The position numbers and the translations under genes are program-made. A stretch of 64,000 nt of DNA from NCBI RefSeq assembly GCF_014648255.1, contig NZ_BMQT01000001.1, positions 62,001-126,000 on the forward strand. The letters are read 5' to 3'. Shown piece by piece: positions 25,255 through 33,748 of this stretch. Under the pieces are notes generated by a model, which saw only the letters and a program-made list of their open reading frames with translations, searched no databases and had not been told where the DNA came from. Position 1 is the first letter of the stretch; the number at the start of each line of letters is the position of its first letter. This DNA comes from Nocardioides albus. Lineage in GTDB: Bacteria; Actinomycetota; Actinomycetes; Propionibacteriales; Nocardioidaceae.

Positions 25255-25980
25255 GTGCTGTTCAAGGAACTCCTCGCCATCGCCGTACGCCGCTGGGTCC
25301 TGTTGGTCGCCTGCCTGATCGTGTCGGCCGTCGCCCTCGTCGGGGCCACCTTCGTCATTCCTGCCGACTACGAGCTCAAGTCCAGCGTCGTGCTCATTCC
25401 GCCGAAGGATCCCGAGCAGCCGAACCAGAACAGGTATCTGGGCATGGGGAGTCTGAAGCAGACCGCCGACGTGCTGGTCAATGCGCTCATGTCCGAGGAG
25501 TCCGCGGAGGACGTACGCGCCAAGGCTCCAGGCGCCGAATACCTGGTCGAACCGGACTGGGCGACCAGCGCTCCCTCGATCGTCATCACCGCCATGGCGG
25601 CCACCCCTGCCGACACGGAGGCGATGCTCGCCGCGGTCATGGACCTGCTTCCACGCACCCTCACCGCCTTGCAGAAGGACGTCGGGATCAGTCCGAAGAC
25701 GCGGATCACCCATCTGGTCGTCGCCACCGGCCTCGACCCCAAGCCGATCCAGAGCACCAGGATCCGTACGCTCGCGATGATCGCCGTCGCCCTGCTGGTG
25801 CTCACTGCGATGCTCGTCTCGAGCGTCGACGGGCTGCTGAGGCGGCGTTCGATGCGCGAGGAGAAGGCCGATGAGGGATCGGGCGGCCAGCCGCCGAGGC
25901 TCGAGCCCGAACCGGATCACGGTGGAAGGGTGGTCGATCTGAACGGCTCGCCGGAGCAACGGTGGCGAGCCCGACAGTGA
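25255..25980 (+). CDS. Wzz-like chain-length determinant
   Basis: 241 residues with an N-terminal helix (VLLVACLIVSAVALVGATF, residues 13-32), an external domain containing the Wzz-like YELKSSVVLIPPKDPEQPN, a second helix near residue 170 (IAVALLVLTAMLVSSVDG) and a charged, disordered cytoplasmic tail. No Walker motifs or tyrosine cluster are present, so it is not a kinase-fused type. GTG start, four bases after the previous gene; the next gene starts inside its 3' end (19-base overlap). Predicted to control polymer length together with the adjacent Wzy-like polymerase. Confidence 0.75.
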   Translation: MLFKELLAIAVRRWVLLVACLIVSAVALVGATFVIPADYELKSSVVLIPPKDPEQPNQNRYLGMGSLKQTADVLVNALMSEESAEDVRAKAPGAEYLVEPDWATSAPSIVITAMAATPADTEAMLAAVMDLLPRTLTALQKDVGISPKTRITHLVVATGLDPKPIQSTRIRTLAMIAVALLVLTAMLVSSVDGLLRRRSMREEKADEGSGGQPPRLEPEPDHGGRVVDLNGSPEQRWRARQ

Positions 25981-27287
25981 CCCGGCCGGTGGACGCGGTC
26001 ACCTGCCTGACGGTCTTCGTGTTCCTCCTGCTCGCGATCGAATCACGCTACGTCATCGGTCCCCTGGGGGGTGCCGGGGCGCCGGCCCAGGTGGTCGCCG
26101 TCGGAGCTTTCGGATGGTGGGTGTGCCACCAGCTCCAGCGTCCGCATGCGCCGCCTCCCGCATTGCAACCGGTCAGGTTCGCCCTGATCGCGTTCGCGTT
26201 GACTCTCCTGGTCAGCTACGCCTTCGCCATGTCACGACCCATCGACGGCGCCGAGTCGAGCACCGCGACGCTCGGCATGATCTCGCTGGCTGGCTGGATG
26301 GGGGTGGCGCTGCTCGCACACGACGGCATCACCAACCGCGGCAGACTCGATCAGATCGTCCGCCGCCTGGTTATCGGTGCCGCCCTCATCGGGCTGCTAG
26401 GCGTAGCGCAGTTCTTCGCCCAGGACGCGTTGATCCGGGGTTTCACCATCCCCGGGCTCCGCGCGAACCTTCCGCTGAGCGACCTGGCAACGCGGTCAGG
26501 ATTCGCACGTCCCGCCGCAACAGCCCTGCATCCGATCGAGTTCGGGGCGATCCTCACGACGGTCCTGCCGCTGGCGGTGGCGACGCTGCGTGACAGCGCG
26601 AGCGACCGCAAGCTGATCCCCGCCCTGAGCCTGATGGCGATCTCGCTCGGCATCATCGTGTCCGGGTCGCGATCGGCCCTGCTCTGCGCCGTGATCGGCC
26701 TCCTCGTGCTCGTCGCCACCTGGTCCGTCCGCGCCCGCATCGCGGTAGGGATCGCGATGGTGGCGCTGACCGCCGTGGTGGCCATGATCATCCCGGGCAT
26801 GATCGGCAGTCTCACCGGCCTCTTCACCGGTTTCGGCCAGGACGGCAGCGTGAAGTCCAGGACGGACTCGTACGTGCTCGTCGGCGAGTTCGTCGAGCGT
26901 GCCCCCTGGTTCGGGCGGGGCTTCTCGACCTTCCTGCCGAGCTATCGCATCCTCGACAACCAGTACCTGTTGCTGGTCATCGAGGTGGGCTCGGTCGGCC
27001 TCGCCGCCTTCCTGATCCTCCTCGGCACCGCCTTCGTGGTCTCCTGGCGCAACGGCCGGTCCGCGATCCGATCCGCCGACCGGAACCTCTCCCAAGCCCT
27101 CGCAGGCGCGGTGGCCGCGGCCGCGCTCGGGCTCGGGACGTACGACGGTCTCTCGTTCCCGACCGCCACCGGCGTGCTGTTCCTGGTGCTCGGCATCACC
27201 GGTGCTCTCCGGCGACTCGTTCGCGAGAACGACCTCGAGCACGCCGCTTCTGACCCCGTCCCTCACGTCCGAACGGCTCCGTCATGA
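25962..27287 (+). CDS. O-antigen polymerase / ligase-like membrane protein (Wzy_C family)
   Basis: Integral membrane protein of 441 residues with about ten to twelve hydrophobic segments. The Wzy_C signature is present: a large extracytoplasmic loop preceded by ALHPIEFGAILTTVLPLAV and SGSRSALLCAVIGLLV, then the loop DSYVLVGEFVERAPWFGRGF and DNQYLLLVIEVGSVGLAAF. It is predicted to polymerise or ligate lipid-linked repeat units on the outer face of the membrane. The GTG start overlaps the Wzz-like gene by 19 bases and the next glycosyltransferase overlaps its stop, so all are translationally coupled. It is the only recognisable polymerase in the window although two flippases are present. Confidence 0.83.
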   Translation: MASPTVTRPVDAVTCLTVFVFLLLAIESRYVIGPLGGAGAPAQVVAVGAFGWWVCHQLQRPHAPPPALQPVRFALIAFALTLLVSYAFAMSRPIDGAESSTATLGMISLAGWMGVALLAHDGITNRGRLDQIVRRLVIGAALIGLLGVAQFFAQDALIRGFTIPGLRANLPLSDLATRSGFARPAATALHPIEFGAILTTVLPLAVATLRDSASDRKLIPALSLMAISLGIIVSGSRSALLCAVIGLLVLVATWSVRARIAVGIAMVALTAVVAMIIPGMIGSLTGLFTGFGQDGSVKSRTDSYVLVGEFVERAPWFGRGFSTFLPSYRILDNQYLLLVIEVGSVGLAAFLILLGTAFVVSWRNGRSAIRSADRNLSQALAGAVAAAALGLGTYDGLSFPTATGVLFLVLGITGALRRLVRENDLEHAASDPVPHVRTAPS

Positions 27288-28222
27288 CCAGCGCATCCCT
27301 CGACAAGCGACGCCCGTCCTCCTCGCGGACCGTCATCGAGATCGTCATCGTCACCCACAACAGCGAGCAGGTGATCGATGCTCTGCTCGACAGCATCCCG
27401 GCGGCGAGCGGTGACCTCTCGACGCGGGTCGTGGCGGTCGACTGCGGGTCCACCGACGGCACCTGTGCCCGGCTGCGCGAGCGCGACGACTGCGAGGTCG
27501 TCGAGACGGCGAACGTCGGCTATGCGGCTGGTATCAACCTCGGTGTCGAGACGCTCGGAGGCTCCGGGCCGATCCTGGTGCTCAACCCGGACGTACGCCT
27601 GCACGAGCACGCCGTGACCGAGATGGTCGGGGCACTCGCCGACCCGGCGGTCGGGATCGTGGCGCCGCGTGTATTGGAGGCGGACGGCCGGCCGTCGCTG
27701 TCGTTGCGGCGCGAGCCGTCACTCGGGCGAGCGCTGGGGCTCAGCCGCACGGGCGCGCACCGGCTCACCGAGAAGGTGAGCGATCCCGTCGCCTACTCCT
27801 CAGCGGGGGTGGTCGACTGGGCGCTGGGTGCTGCGCTGCTGGTCTCCCGGGAGTGCCACGACCGGCTCGGCGGGTGGGACGAGAGCTACTTTCTCTACTC
27901 CGAAGAGACCGATCTGTGTCTGCGGGCGCGCGATATCGGGCTGGTGACCCGCTACGTGCCCACTGCGGTGTGCACCCACATCGGCGGCGGCTCGGGCCGT
28001 TCCGGCCGCACCCACGCGATGCAGGTAGTCAATCGGGTCCGATTGTTCCGGCGGCGCCACGGGCCGCTTGCGTCCGCGCTCTACTTCGCCCTGATCACGC
28101 TCGGTGAGGTGTCCTGGGTGGTGCGAGGCAGCGCGCCGTCACGTACGAGCCTGGCTGCTCTTCTCCTGAAGCGGCGGCGTCCGGCCGAGCTGGGCTGCTC
28201 GGAGAGGCTGCTACCTCGATGA
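27284..28222 (+). CDS. family 2 glycosyltransferase (rhamnosyltransferase-like)
   Basis: 312-residue GT-A enzyme. Motifs: EIVIVTHNSEQVIDALL at the start, VDCGSTDGT near residue 53, ANVGYAAGIN near residue 74, LVLNPDVRLHEHA (DxD equivalent) near residue 99, VDWALGAALLVSRE and ESYFLYSEETDLCLRARDIG near residue 210. The full set matches WbbL/RfbF-type rhamnosyltransferases, though the donor is only inferred. ATG overlaps the stop of the polymerase gene (ATGA), and the next GT starts inside its stop. It lacks the C-terminal extension seen in the 10541-12448 protein. Confidence 0.86.
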   Translation: MTSASLDKRRPSSSRTVIEIVIVTHNSEQVIDALLDSIPAASGDLSTRVVAVDCGSTDGTCARLRERDDCEVVETANVGYAAGINLGVETLGGSGPILVLNPDVRLHEHAVTEMVGALADPAVGIVAPRVLEADGRPSLSLRREPSLGRALGLSRTGAHRLTEKVSDPVAYSSAGVVDWALGAALLVSRECHDRLGGWDESYFLYSEETDLCLRARDIGLVTRYVPTAVCTHIGGGSGRSGRTHAMQVVNRVRLFRRRHGPLASALYFALITLGEVSWVVRGSAPSRTSLAALLLKRRRPAELGCSERLLPR

Positions 28223-29331
28223 GTCCACTACTCGTCTGGCTCGCGGGCGTCACCTGGGACGGCATTCGCGGCACGGACCGGCATCTGGTGACCGCCCTGT
28301 CTCGCCACGTACGTGTGCTGTGGGTCGATCCGCCCCAGTCTCCGTTGCGGGCGGGAAGGCCGGGCTCTGTGCTGCTGGGGACCGAGGTCGCGGGCGTGTC
28401 GAGACTGAGGACGGTCGGCCTGCCTGGCCCTGATCGTGCGGGGATCGACCGAGTGACGTACGCATGGTTGGGCCGGGCTCTCCGCAACGCCGTTCCGGCA
28501 GGGCAGCCGATCGTGCTCGTGTCGACGTCGCCGCACCCGCCGTTGGACCTCATCGAGAGCCGCCGACGGATCTACTATCCGACCGACGACTTCGTTGCCG
28601 GTGCGGTCCTGATGCAGAAGTCACCGCGGCGGATCGCATCTCTCGAGGCACGTCGCGTGCACGAGGCGGACGTCGTCGGCGCAGTGTCGCAGGTGATCCT
28701 GGACCGACTCGGCGTGACCTCGTCGTTCGTGCTGCCCAACGGATGCGACCCGGACGCGTTCTCCCGGACGGATGAGCTGCCCCCACACCCTCTCGTCCGC
28801 CTTCCTCTGCCGGTGGCGGGCTTGGTCGGCCAGCTCTCGCCACGAGTGGACGTCTCCCTGCTGGAGGCCGTCGCGCATTCAGGGATGTCGCTGTTGCTGG
28901 TCGGACCTCGACAGCGTGACTTCCAGACCTCCCGGCTCGACCGGCTCATCGCGCTGCCGAACGTGCAGTGGGTCGGGGCTCGTGGCTTCGAGGAGCTGCC
29001 CGGGTTCCTGAGGGCGATCGACGTCGGGATCACGCCGTACGTCGTCGACGGGTTCAACCGGGCGAGCTTCCCGCTCAAGACGCTGGAGTACCTCAGTGCC
29101 GGGAGGCCGGTGGTCTCGACGCCTCTTCCCGGGACCAGTCTGCTCGATTGCCCGTGGGTACGTACGGCCGACGACACCGCATCGTTCGTCGACAGGGTCC
29201 GCGATGCCGCGACCAGCACCGTCGACCGCGACGCGGTCCGACGGTTCGCCGCCGCGCACGCGTGGTCGGAGCGGGCGCACGAGTTCCTCCGGGTCAGCGG
29301 GATCGAGCCGGCGTACGCGCCGAGGCGTTGA
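28219..29331 (+). CDS. family 4 (GT-B) glycosyltransferase
   Basis: 370-residue glycosyltransferase with an N-terminal acceptor half (LVWLAGVTWDGIRGTDRHL) and a donor half with LPNGCDPDAFSR, VAGLVGQLSPRVDVSLLEAV and the RASFPLKTLEYLSAGRPVVS block near residue 275 that carries the E-x7-type nucleotide-sugar contact. It resembles the TuaH-like branch of glycosyltransferases in capsule clusters. It is the last gene of the plus-strand assembly operon and overlaps the convergent glycosyltransferase by 38 bases. Donor sugar unknown. Confidence 0.85.
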   Translation: MSPLLVWLAGVTWDGIRGTDRHLVTALSRHVRVLWVDPPQSPLRAGRPGSVLLGTEVAGVSRLRTVGLPGPDRAGIDRVTYAWLGRALRNAVPAGQPIVLVSTSPHPPLDLIESRRRIYYPTDDFVAGAVLMQKSPRRIASLEARRVHEADVVGAVSQVILDRLGVTSSFVLPNGCDPDAFSRTDELPPHPLVRLPLPVAGLVGQLSPRVDVSLLEAVAHSGMSLLLVGPRQRDFQTSRLDRLIALPNVQWVGARGFEELPGFLRAIDVGITPYVVDGFNRASFPLKTLEYLSAGRPVVSTPLPGTSLLDCPWVRTADDTASFVDRVRDAATSTVDRDAVRRFAAAHAWSERAHEFLRVSGIEPAYAPRR

Positions 29332-30532
29332 AGTCGTCGGTCGCCGAGCCCCCGTGGAGGCGTTCGACCCGACGACGGACCTTGTAGCCGGCAAGGCCGG
29401 CGAACGCGCGCACGGAGTCAGCGGTATGCCGCAACGGTGCGGCTGACCCGTCCAGGGCGGACCGGTAGATCGCTTCTTGGACCTGGGCGGCGGCGGTGAG
29501 GCTGAAGCGTTCGGTCACCGTCTGCCGGGCGAGCCCGCCGAGCTGGTCGCGGGTCGCTGGATCGTCGAGGAGCGGTTTGAGAGCAGCGATCAGGTTCGCC
29601 GGGCCGGCCGCCTGCCCGCGTCCACGGCCATACCAGCCGTGGCGCAGGAAACCCGGCAGCGAGTGCTCGTCGAGAAGCTCGAAGTAACCGTCCTCGCCTT
29701 GGACGACCAGAGGTTTGCCGAACGCCATCGCCCGCAGCGCGGAGCCGCCCATGCCGAGGCAGATGTCGGCCCAGGCGTACGCCCATCGGGGATCCTGGGA
29801 TTCCCCCGCGGTCACGACGAGATCGCGACCGGCGCGTCGGTTGACGGTGGCCGCGGCCGTGCGCACCTGCTTTTCGGCGCTTCCCCCGCCGACGATCATG
29901 AGCTGCACGGCACCGGTCTCGGCCAGCGTGGCGACGGCGGCGATGGCGCTCAGGATGCCTTCGAGCTTGAGGTCGGGCACGAGACGGGACACGATAACGA
30001 GTCGAAGCGTCGCAGGGTCAAGATCAGTCAGCGACGCCGGCGGAGGCGGGCGTACCTCTGGGCTGTTCGCCTCGGTGTCGACAGGGGGCTCGATGAGGTG
30101 GACCCGGCCGCTACGTACGGCCTGGGTCTCGGTCTGGATCGTCCGGGTACCGACGACGAGCGGGATGGAGGCGGGGATGAACGGCGCGACCGACATCGAC
30201 ATCACCGTGCCGACGCAGGCGACGCCGGGCAGAGCGGTCGTAGCGGCGTACGCCTCGAGGATGGGTGGCCACTCGTAGCCGTGGATGACATCGATGCCTC
30301 GCTCGCGAACGATCCTCCGCAGGTCCGACGCCGTGGCCGGGCCTGGTTGAATGCGCGAGGAGCGTTTCGGGAGACGTTCCAGACCAAGATCGGGCAACCG
30401 GTCCACGAGGACCCCGTCGGGCGAGTAGACGACGACCTCGTGGCCGAGGGCACGTACGGCGGCGGCCAGCTCGATCGCATTGGTCTGGCTGCCACCGATC
30501 TCCATCGCGTGCGGGTAGACCAGAATCCTCAT
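29294..30532 (-). CDS. family 4 (GT-B) glycosyltransferase
   Basis: 412-residue glycosyltransferase. The N-terminus (MRILVYPHAMEIGGSQTNAI) has the typical GG-S-Q/E loop of GT4 acceptor domains. The donor half begins near TLRLVIVSRLVPDLKLEGIL, and ICLGMGGSALRAMAFGKPLV near residue 285 is the equivalent of the E-x7-E region, though the first Glu is not evident. The C-terminal tail is basic (KVRRRVERLHGG). The ATG overlaps the flippase stop (ATGA). It ends the leftward sugar/flippase operon and overlaps the convergent plus-strand glycosyltransferase. The atypical donor motif makes the exact family assignment a little less firm. Confidence 0.83.
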   Translation of the reverse strand: MRILVYPHAMEIGGSQTNAIELAAAVRALGHEVVVYSPDGVLVDRLPDLGLERLPKRSSRIQPGPATASDLRRIVRERGIDVIHGYEWPPILEAYAATTALPGVACVGTVMSMSVAPFIPASIPLVVGTRTIQTETQAVRSGRVHLIEPPVDTEANSPEVRPPPPASLTDLDPATLRLVIVSRLVPDLKLEGILSAIAAVATLAETGAVQLMIVGGGSAEKQVRTAAATVNRRAGRDLVVTAGESQDPRWAYAWADICLGMGGSALRAMAFGKPLVVQGEDGYFELLDEHSLPGFLRHGWYGRGRGQAAGPANLIAALKPLLDDPATRDQLGGLARQTVTERFSLTAAAQVQEAIYRSALDGSAAPLRHTADSVRAFAGLAGYKVRRRVERLHGGSATDDFNASARTPARSR

Positions 30533-31977
30533 CCAGGGCTCCTGAAGGTCTGCAGGTCGCCGCGATGCCACCAGAGCAGGACAGCGATGACAGCCAGGGT
30601 GGCGGTGCCGGCGGCCGCGAGGGTGAGGAACGGGCTCTCGACGCCGGCGGCGACCACCAGGCCGAGGGCATAGCAGACGACGGCGCCGAGCAGGGGCACG
30701 ACGAGGGCGCGCACGAGGGACCCCAGGCGGATGCCGGAGAGCCGGAGGAGACGTACATACATCGGCCCGGTCACGAGCACGGCGACTGCCACGACAGCGA
30801 GGGCGGCTCCGTCGATGCCTCGCCAACCGACCGCCACCCACAGTGCCGGGGCGAGCGCGAAGATGCCGACGATCTGGACGGCGAGGATGGCGTTGGAGCG
30901 ACCGAGCACGACGACGTAGTCGTAGGCGAGCTCGAAGAGGATCCGGAGCGCGGCGAACATCGCGAGCCAGTGCAGGACCTCCCCTGCCGGAGCCCACTCG
31001 GCGCCGTAGACGAAGCGCACGAGGTCGGGAGCCGTGGCTGCGATCGCAGCACACGCCGGCAAGGCGATGCCCGCCAGCAGCCGCAGCACCCGACCGAACG
31101 CCTCGCGCGTACGGAGCGCATCGTGCTGCAGCCTTGCGAACAGAGCCGGCGCGACGCTGCGCATCGGCTGGGAGAAGAGGGTGATCGGCCAGCTGGCCAG
31201 GTTGGTGGCGAGGACGTAGTAGCCGAGCATCACCGCGCCCAGCAGTCGTCCGACGATGAGCTGGTCGAGGAAGCCGACCAGGAAGACGACCACGCTCGCT
31301 CCTGCCAACGGAAGCCCGAAGGCGAGCAGGCCGTTCACGTAGCGGCGGTCGAGACCGAGCCGGTAGGGCAAGGGCGAGTAGCGGAGGAAGAGCACCGCAC
31401 TCACCGCGGCACCGGCGAGCCGCCCGACGGCGAGCGACAGCGCACCCATCCCGAGCGCCGCCAGGACCACCGAGACCACCGCGCCGACCCAGACGTTGAC
31501 CTGATCGACGACCATCCGCTGCCCCTGGCGGAACATCCGCTGCATCAGCGCCGCCGGGGTCGCCACCAACCCGTTGATGAGCACGCACAGGCTGAGCAGC
31601 CTGACCAGCCCGGTCGCCTCGGGCGCCCCCATCGCGCTGGTGAACCACGGTGCCGCGACCATCGCGGCCACGGTCAGCACCGCGCTCATCCCGAGCGAGA
31701 TCGTTGTGACGGTGGGCGCGATCTCGGCCGGGTCCTCCTGCCAGCGAACGATCGCGAGGCTGACGCCGAGCTCGTTGAAGCTCAGGATCGCCATCAGGGC
31801 GACGAAGGCGACGGCGTACGTGCCGAACTCCTCGGGCCCGAGCAGTCGCGCCAGCGCGATACCGATCGCGATGGTGCCGAACCGGCCGACCGCGACGTTG
31901 AGGAAGCTCCAACCCAGTGCCCGCCCGGCGCGGCCGGGTGCCTCCGGCTCTGCAGGGGCGTCCGCCCCGGTGGTCAC
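30529..31977 (-). CDS. MOP-superfamily polysaccharide flippase (Wzx-like)
   Basis: 482-residue integral membrane protein with about fourteen hydrophobic segments. The transporter signature ALARLLGPEEFGTYAVAFVA lies near residue 40; FLDQLIVGRLLGAVMLGYYV in the middle and FVYGAEWAPAGEVLHWLAMF near residue 320 are typical of this family. It should export lipid-linked repeat units. The GTG start is inside the stop of the aminotransferase gene. A second flippase at 7046-8524 shares the family signature but is otherwise different in sequence, suggesting either two glycans or a division of labour. Confidence 0.88.
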   Translation of the reverse strand: MTTGADAPAEPEAPGRAGRALGWSFLNVAVGRFGTIAIGIALARLLGPEEFGTYAVAFVALMAILSFNELGVSLAIVRWQEDPAEIAPTVTTISLGMSAVLTVAAMVAAPWFTSAMGAPEATGLVRLLSLCVLINGLVATPAALMQRMFRQGQRMVVDQVNVWVGAVVSVVLAALGMGALSLAVGRLAGAAVSAVLFLRYSPLPYRLGLDRRYVNGLLAFGLPLAGASVVVFLVGFLDQLIVGRLLGAVMLGYYVLATNLASWPITLFSQPMRSVAPALFARLQHDALRTREAFGRVLRLLAGIALPACAAIAATAPDLVRFVYGAEWAPAGEVLHWLAMFAALRILFELAYDYVVVLGRSNAILAVQIVGIFALAPALWVAVGWRGIDGAALAVVAVAVLVTGPMYVRLLRLSGIRLGSLVRALVVPLLGAVVCYALGLVVAAGVESPFLTLAAAGTATLAVIAVLLWWHRGDLQTFRSPG

Positions 31978-33083
31978 GACCCGCGCACCGCCTCAGCGAG
32001 CGCGCCGGTGACGTACTCCTGCTGCTCGGGGGTGAGGTGTGGGTGCATCGGGAGGGAGAGGATCTCGCCGGCGGTCCGCTCGGCCACGGGGAAGCTGCCT
32101 TCGGGGAGACCGAGATGGGCGTACGCCGCGGTCAGGTGCACGGGTGTCGGGTAGTGGATCCCGGCGCCGATGCCGGCCTCGGCCAGCGCAGCGAGGACAC
32201 GGTCGCGCTCGGCGACGCGGACGACGTAGAGATGCCAGACATCCTCGTTGCCGTCGGCACTGACCGGGCCCCGCACGCCGGGGACGTCGGCGAGCAGCGT
32301 CCGGTAACGGTCGGCGGCCTGGCAGCGCAGCTCGTTCCACTTCTCCAGTCGGGCGAGCTTGGCGGAGAGGTAGACGGCCTGGACGGTGTCGAGGCGGGAG
32401 TTCATGCCGACGACCTCGTGGACGTACTTCCGTTCCGAGCCGTGCGAGGAGAGCACCCGGACCATCCGTGCGACCTCGGGGTCGTCGGTGGTGACCGCGC
32501 CGGCGTCGCCTGCGGCGCCAAGGTTCTTGCCCGGGTAGAACGAGGTGGCGGCCACGTGTCCGAGCGAGCCAGCGGGCTGCCCGAGACGCCTGGCGCCCTG
32601 GGACTGGGCTGCGTCCTCGACGATCGGGATCCCGGCGGCGTCAGCGAACGGCGTCAGCCGCTCGACGAAGGCGCTCTGACCGAAGAGATGGACCGGCGCG
32701 ATGGCCTGCGTGCGGGCGGTGATCGCCCGTTCGGCCGCGACCGGATCGATGAGCAGGTGCTCCTCGTCGACGTCGACGAGCACCGGGGTGGCGCCGATCC
32801 GACTGACCGCCTCCGCAGTGGCGATGAAGGTGTTGGCCGGCAGGATGACCTCTCCGCCAGGGCGGACTCCGACAGCACGCATGGCGAGCTCGAGCGCATC
32901 GGTGCCGTTGCCGACGCCGACACAGTGGTCGGCCCGGACAAAGGCGGCGTACGCGTTCTCGAACGCGGTCACCTCCGGCCCGCCCACGAAAGCGGTGCGC
33001 GCGAACACGCTGTCGAGACCGAGGCGTACCTCATCCTCGACCTCCTCGTGCTGCGACCGTAGGTCGACGAACGGCACCTTCAC
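31974..33083 (-). CDS. DegT/DnrJ/EryC1/StrS sugar aminotransferase
   Basis: PLP-dependent aminotransferase of 369 residues acting on a keto nucleotide-sugar. VPFVDLRSQHEEVEDEV at the start, GVGNGTDALELAMRAVGV, PANTFIATAEAV, VEDAAQSQGAR, and the PLP-lysine motif SFYPGKNLGAAGDAGAV near residue 180 are all as in QdtB/FdtB/WbpE-type enzymes, which aminate C3. With the Gfo/Idh dehydrogenase, the wecC-type dehydrogenase, the WbpD-like acetyltransferase and the 2-epimerase in this window it would complete a WbpABDEI-like set. Overlaps both neighbours by four bases. The substrate position is inferred from resemblance only. Confidence 0.88.
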   Translation of the reverse strand: MKVPFVDLRSQHEEVEDEVRLGLDSVFARTAFVGGPEVTAFENAYAAFVRADHCVGVGNGTDALELAMRAVGVRPGGEVILPANTFIATAEAVSRIGATPVLVDVDEEHLLIDPVAAERAITARTQAIAPVHLFGQSAFVERLTPFADAAGIPIVEDAAQSQGARRLGQPAGSLGHVAATSFYPGKNLGAAGDAGAVTTDDPEVARMVRVLSSHGSERKYVHEVVGMNSRLDTVQAVYLSAKLARLEKWNELRCQAADRYRTLLADVPGVRGPVSADGNEDVWHLYVVRVAERDRVLAALAEAGIGAGIHYPTPVHLTAAYAHLGLPEGSFPVAERTAGEILSLPMHPHLTPEQQEYVTGALAEAVRGS

Positions 33084-33748
33084 CAGATCAGCTCCTGACG
33101 TGAGTTCAGCGGGCGGGCAGGCACTCCGGCCCAGGTCTCCCCGGCAGGCAGGTCCTCGAGCAGGACCGCCCCCATGCCGAGGACGGAGTCGGCTCCGACG
33201 GCGGTGCGCTGACGCACCGACGAGCTCATCCCGAGATAGGCGGCCTCCCCGATCACGACCTCGCCGCCGAGGGTGACCCCGGCGCAGACGGTCGCGTAGT
33301 CGCCGACGATGTCGTCGTGGGTGAGGACCGCGTTGGGCATCGCGACGACGTGTCGCCCGACGCGTACGCCGGCGGTCAGCACGACCCCGGCCAGCAGCAC
33401 GGTCCCGGCACCGACCTCGCAGCCGGGCGGCACGGAGGCGGTGGGGTGGAGGATGGTCGCGTAGCGATCGGATGCCACCCCGTAACCGCTGAGCCGGCGA
33501 TGGATGCGTCGCCGCGTCGACCCGGCGCCGGCGCAGATGACGAGGTCGTCACCGCAGTCGGTGACGACCTCGACCGGGCCGATCACCTTGACGCCACCGG
33601 TCCCGTCGGCGGAGCCGATCATCTGGCCCCAGCGCTCCTGGTCGTCGTCGACCGCGACGATCTCGTCATAGCCGAGCTCGCCGGACCGGGCCGCCGCCGC
33701 GACCTCACCGGCCAACCCGCCGGCGGCGACGAGCACGAGCGTGGTCAT
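33080..33748 (-). CDS. NeuD/PglD-type sugar acetyltransferase
   Basis: 222-residue protein with an N-terminal Rossmann-like substrate domain (LVLVAAGGLAGEVAAAARSG) and a C-terminal left-handed beta-helix of hexapeptide repeats (VGAGTVLLAGVVLTAGVRVG, VGDYATVCAGVTLGGEVVIG). The catalytic His is probably that in VLTHDDIVGDY near residue 143. PglD acetylates the 4-amino group of a UDP-sugar, and NeuD relatives O-acetylate sialic acids. Flanked by two aminotransferase genes and overlapping both, it most likely acetylates the product of one of them. Confidence 0.87.
   Translation of the reverse strand: MTTLVLVAAGGLAGEVAAAARSGELGYDEIVAVDDDQERWGQMIGSADGTGGVKVIGPVEVVTDCGDDLVICAGAGSTRRRIHRRLSGYGVASDRYATILHPTASVPPGCEVGAGTVLLAGVVLTAGVRVGRHVVAMPNAVLTHDDIVGDYATVCAGVTLGGEVVIGEAAYLGMSSSVRQRTAVGADSVLGMGAVLLEDLPAGETWAGVPARPLNSRQELIW

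Noticed and set aside
30565-33062. Long plus-strand frames opposite the flippase and aminotransferase genes
   Set aside because: Charged low-complexity antisense products; the minus strand encodes recognisable enzymes with coupled starts.
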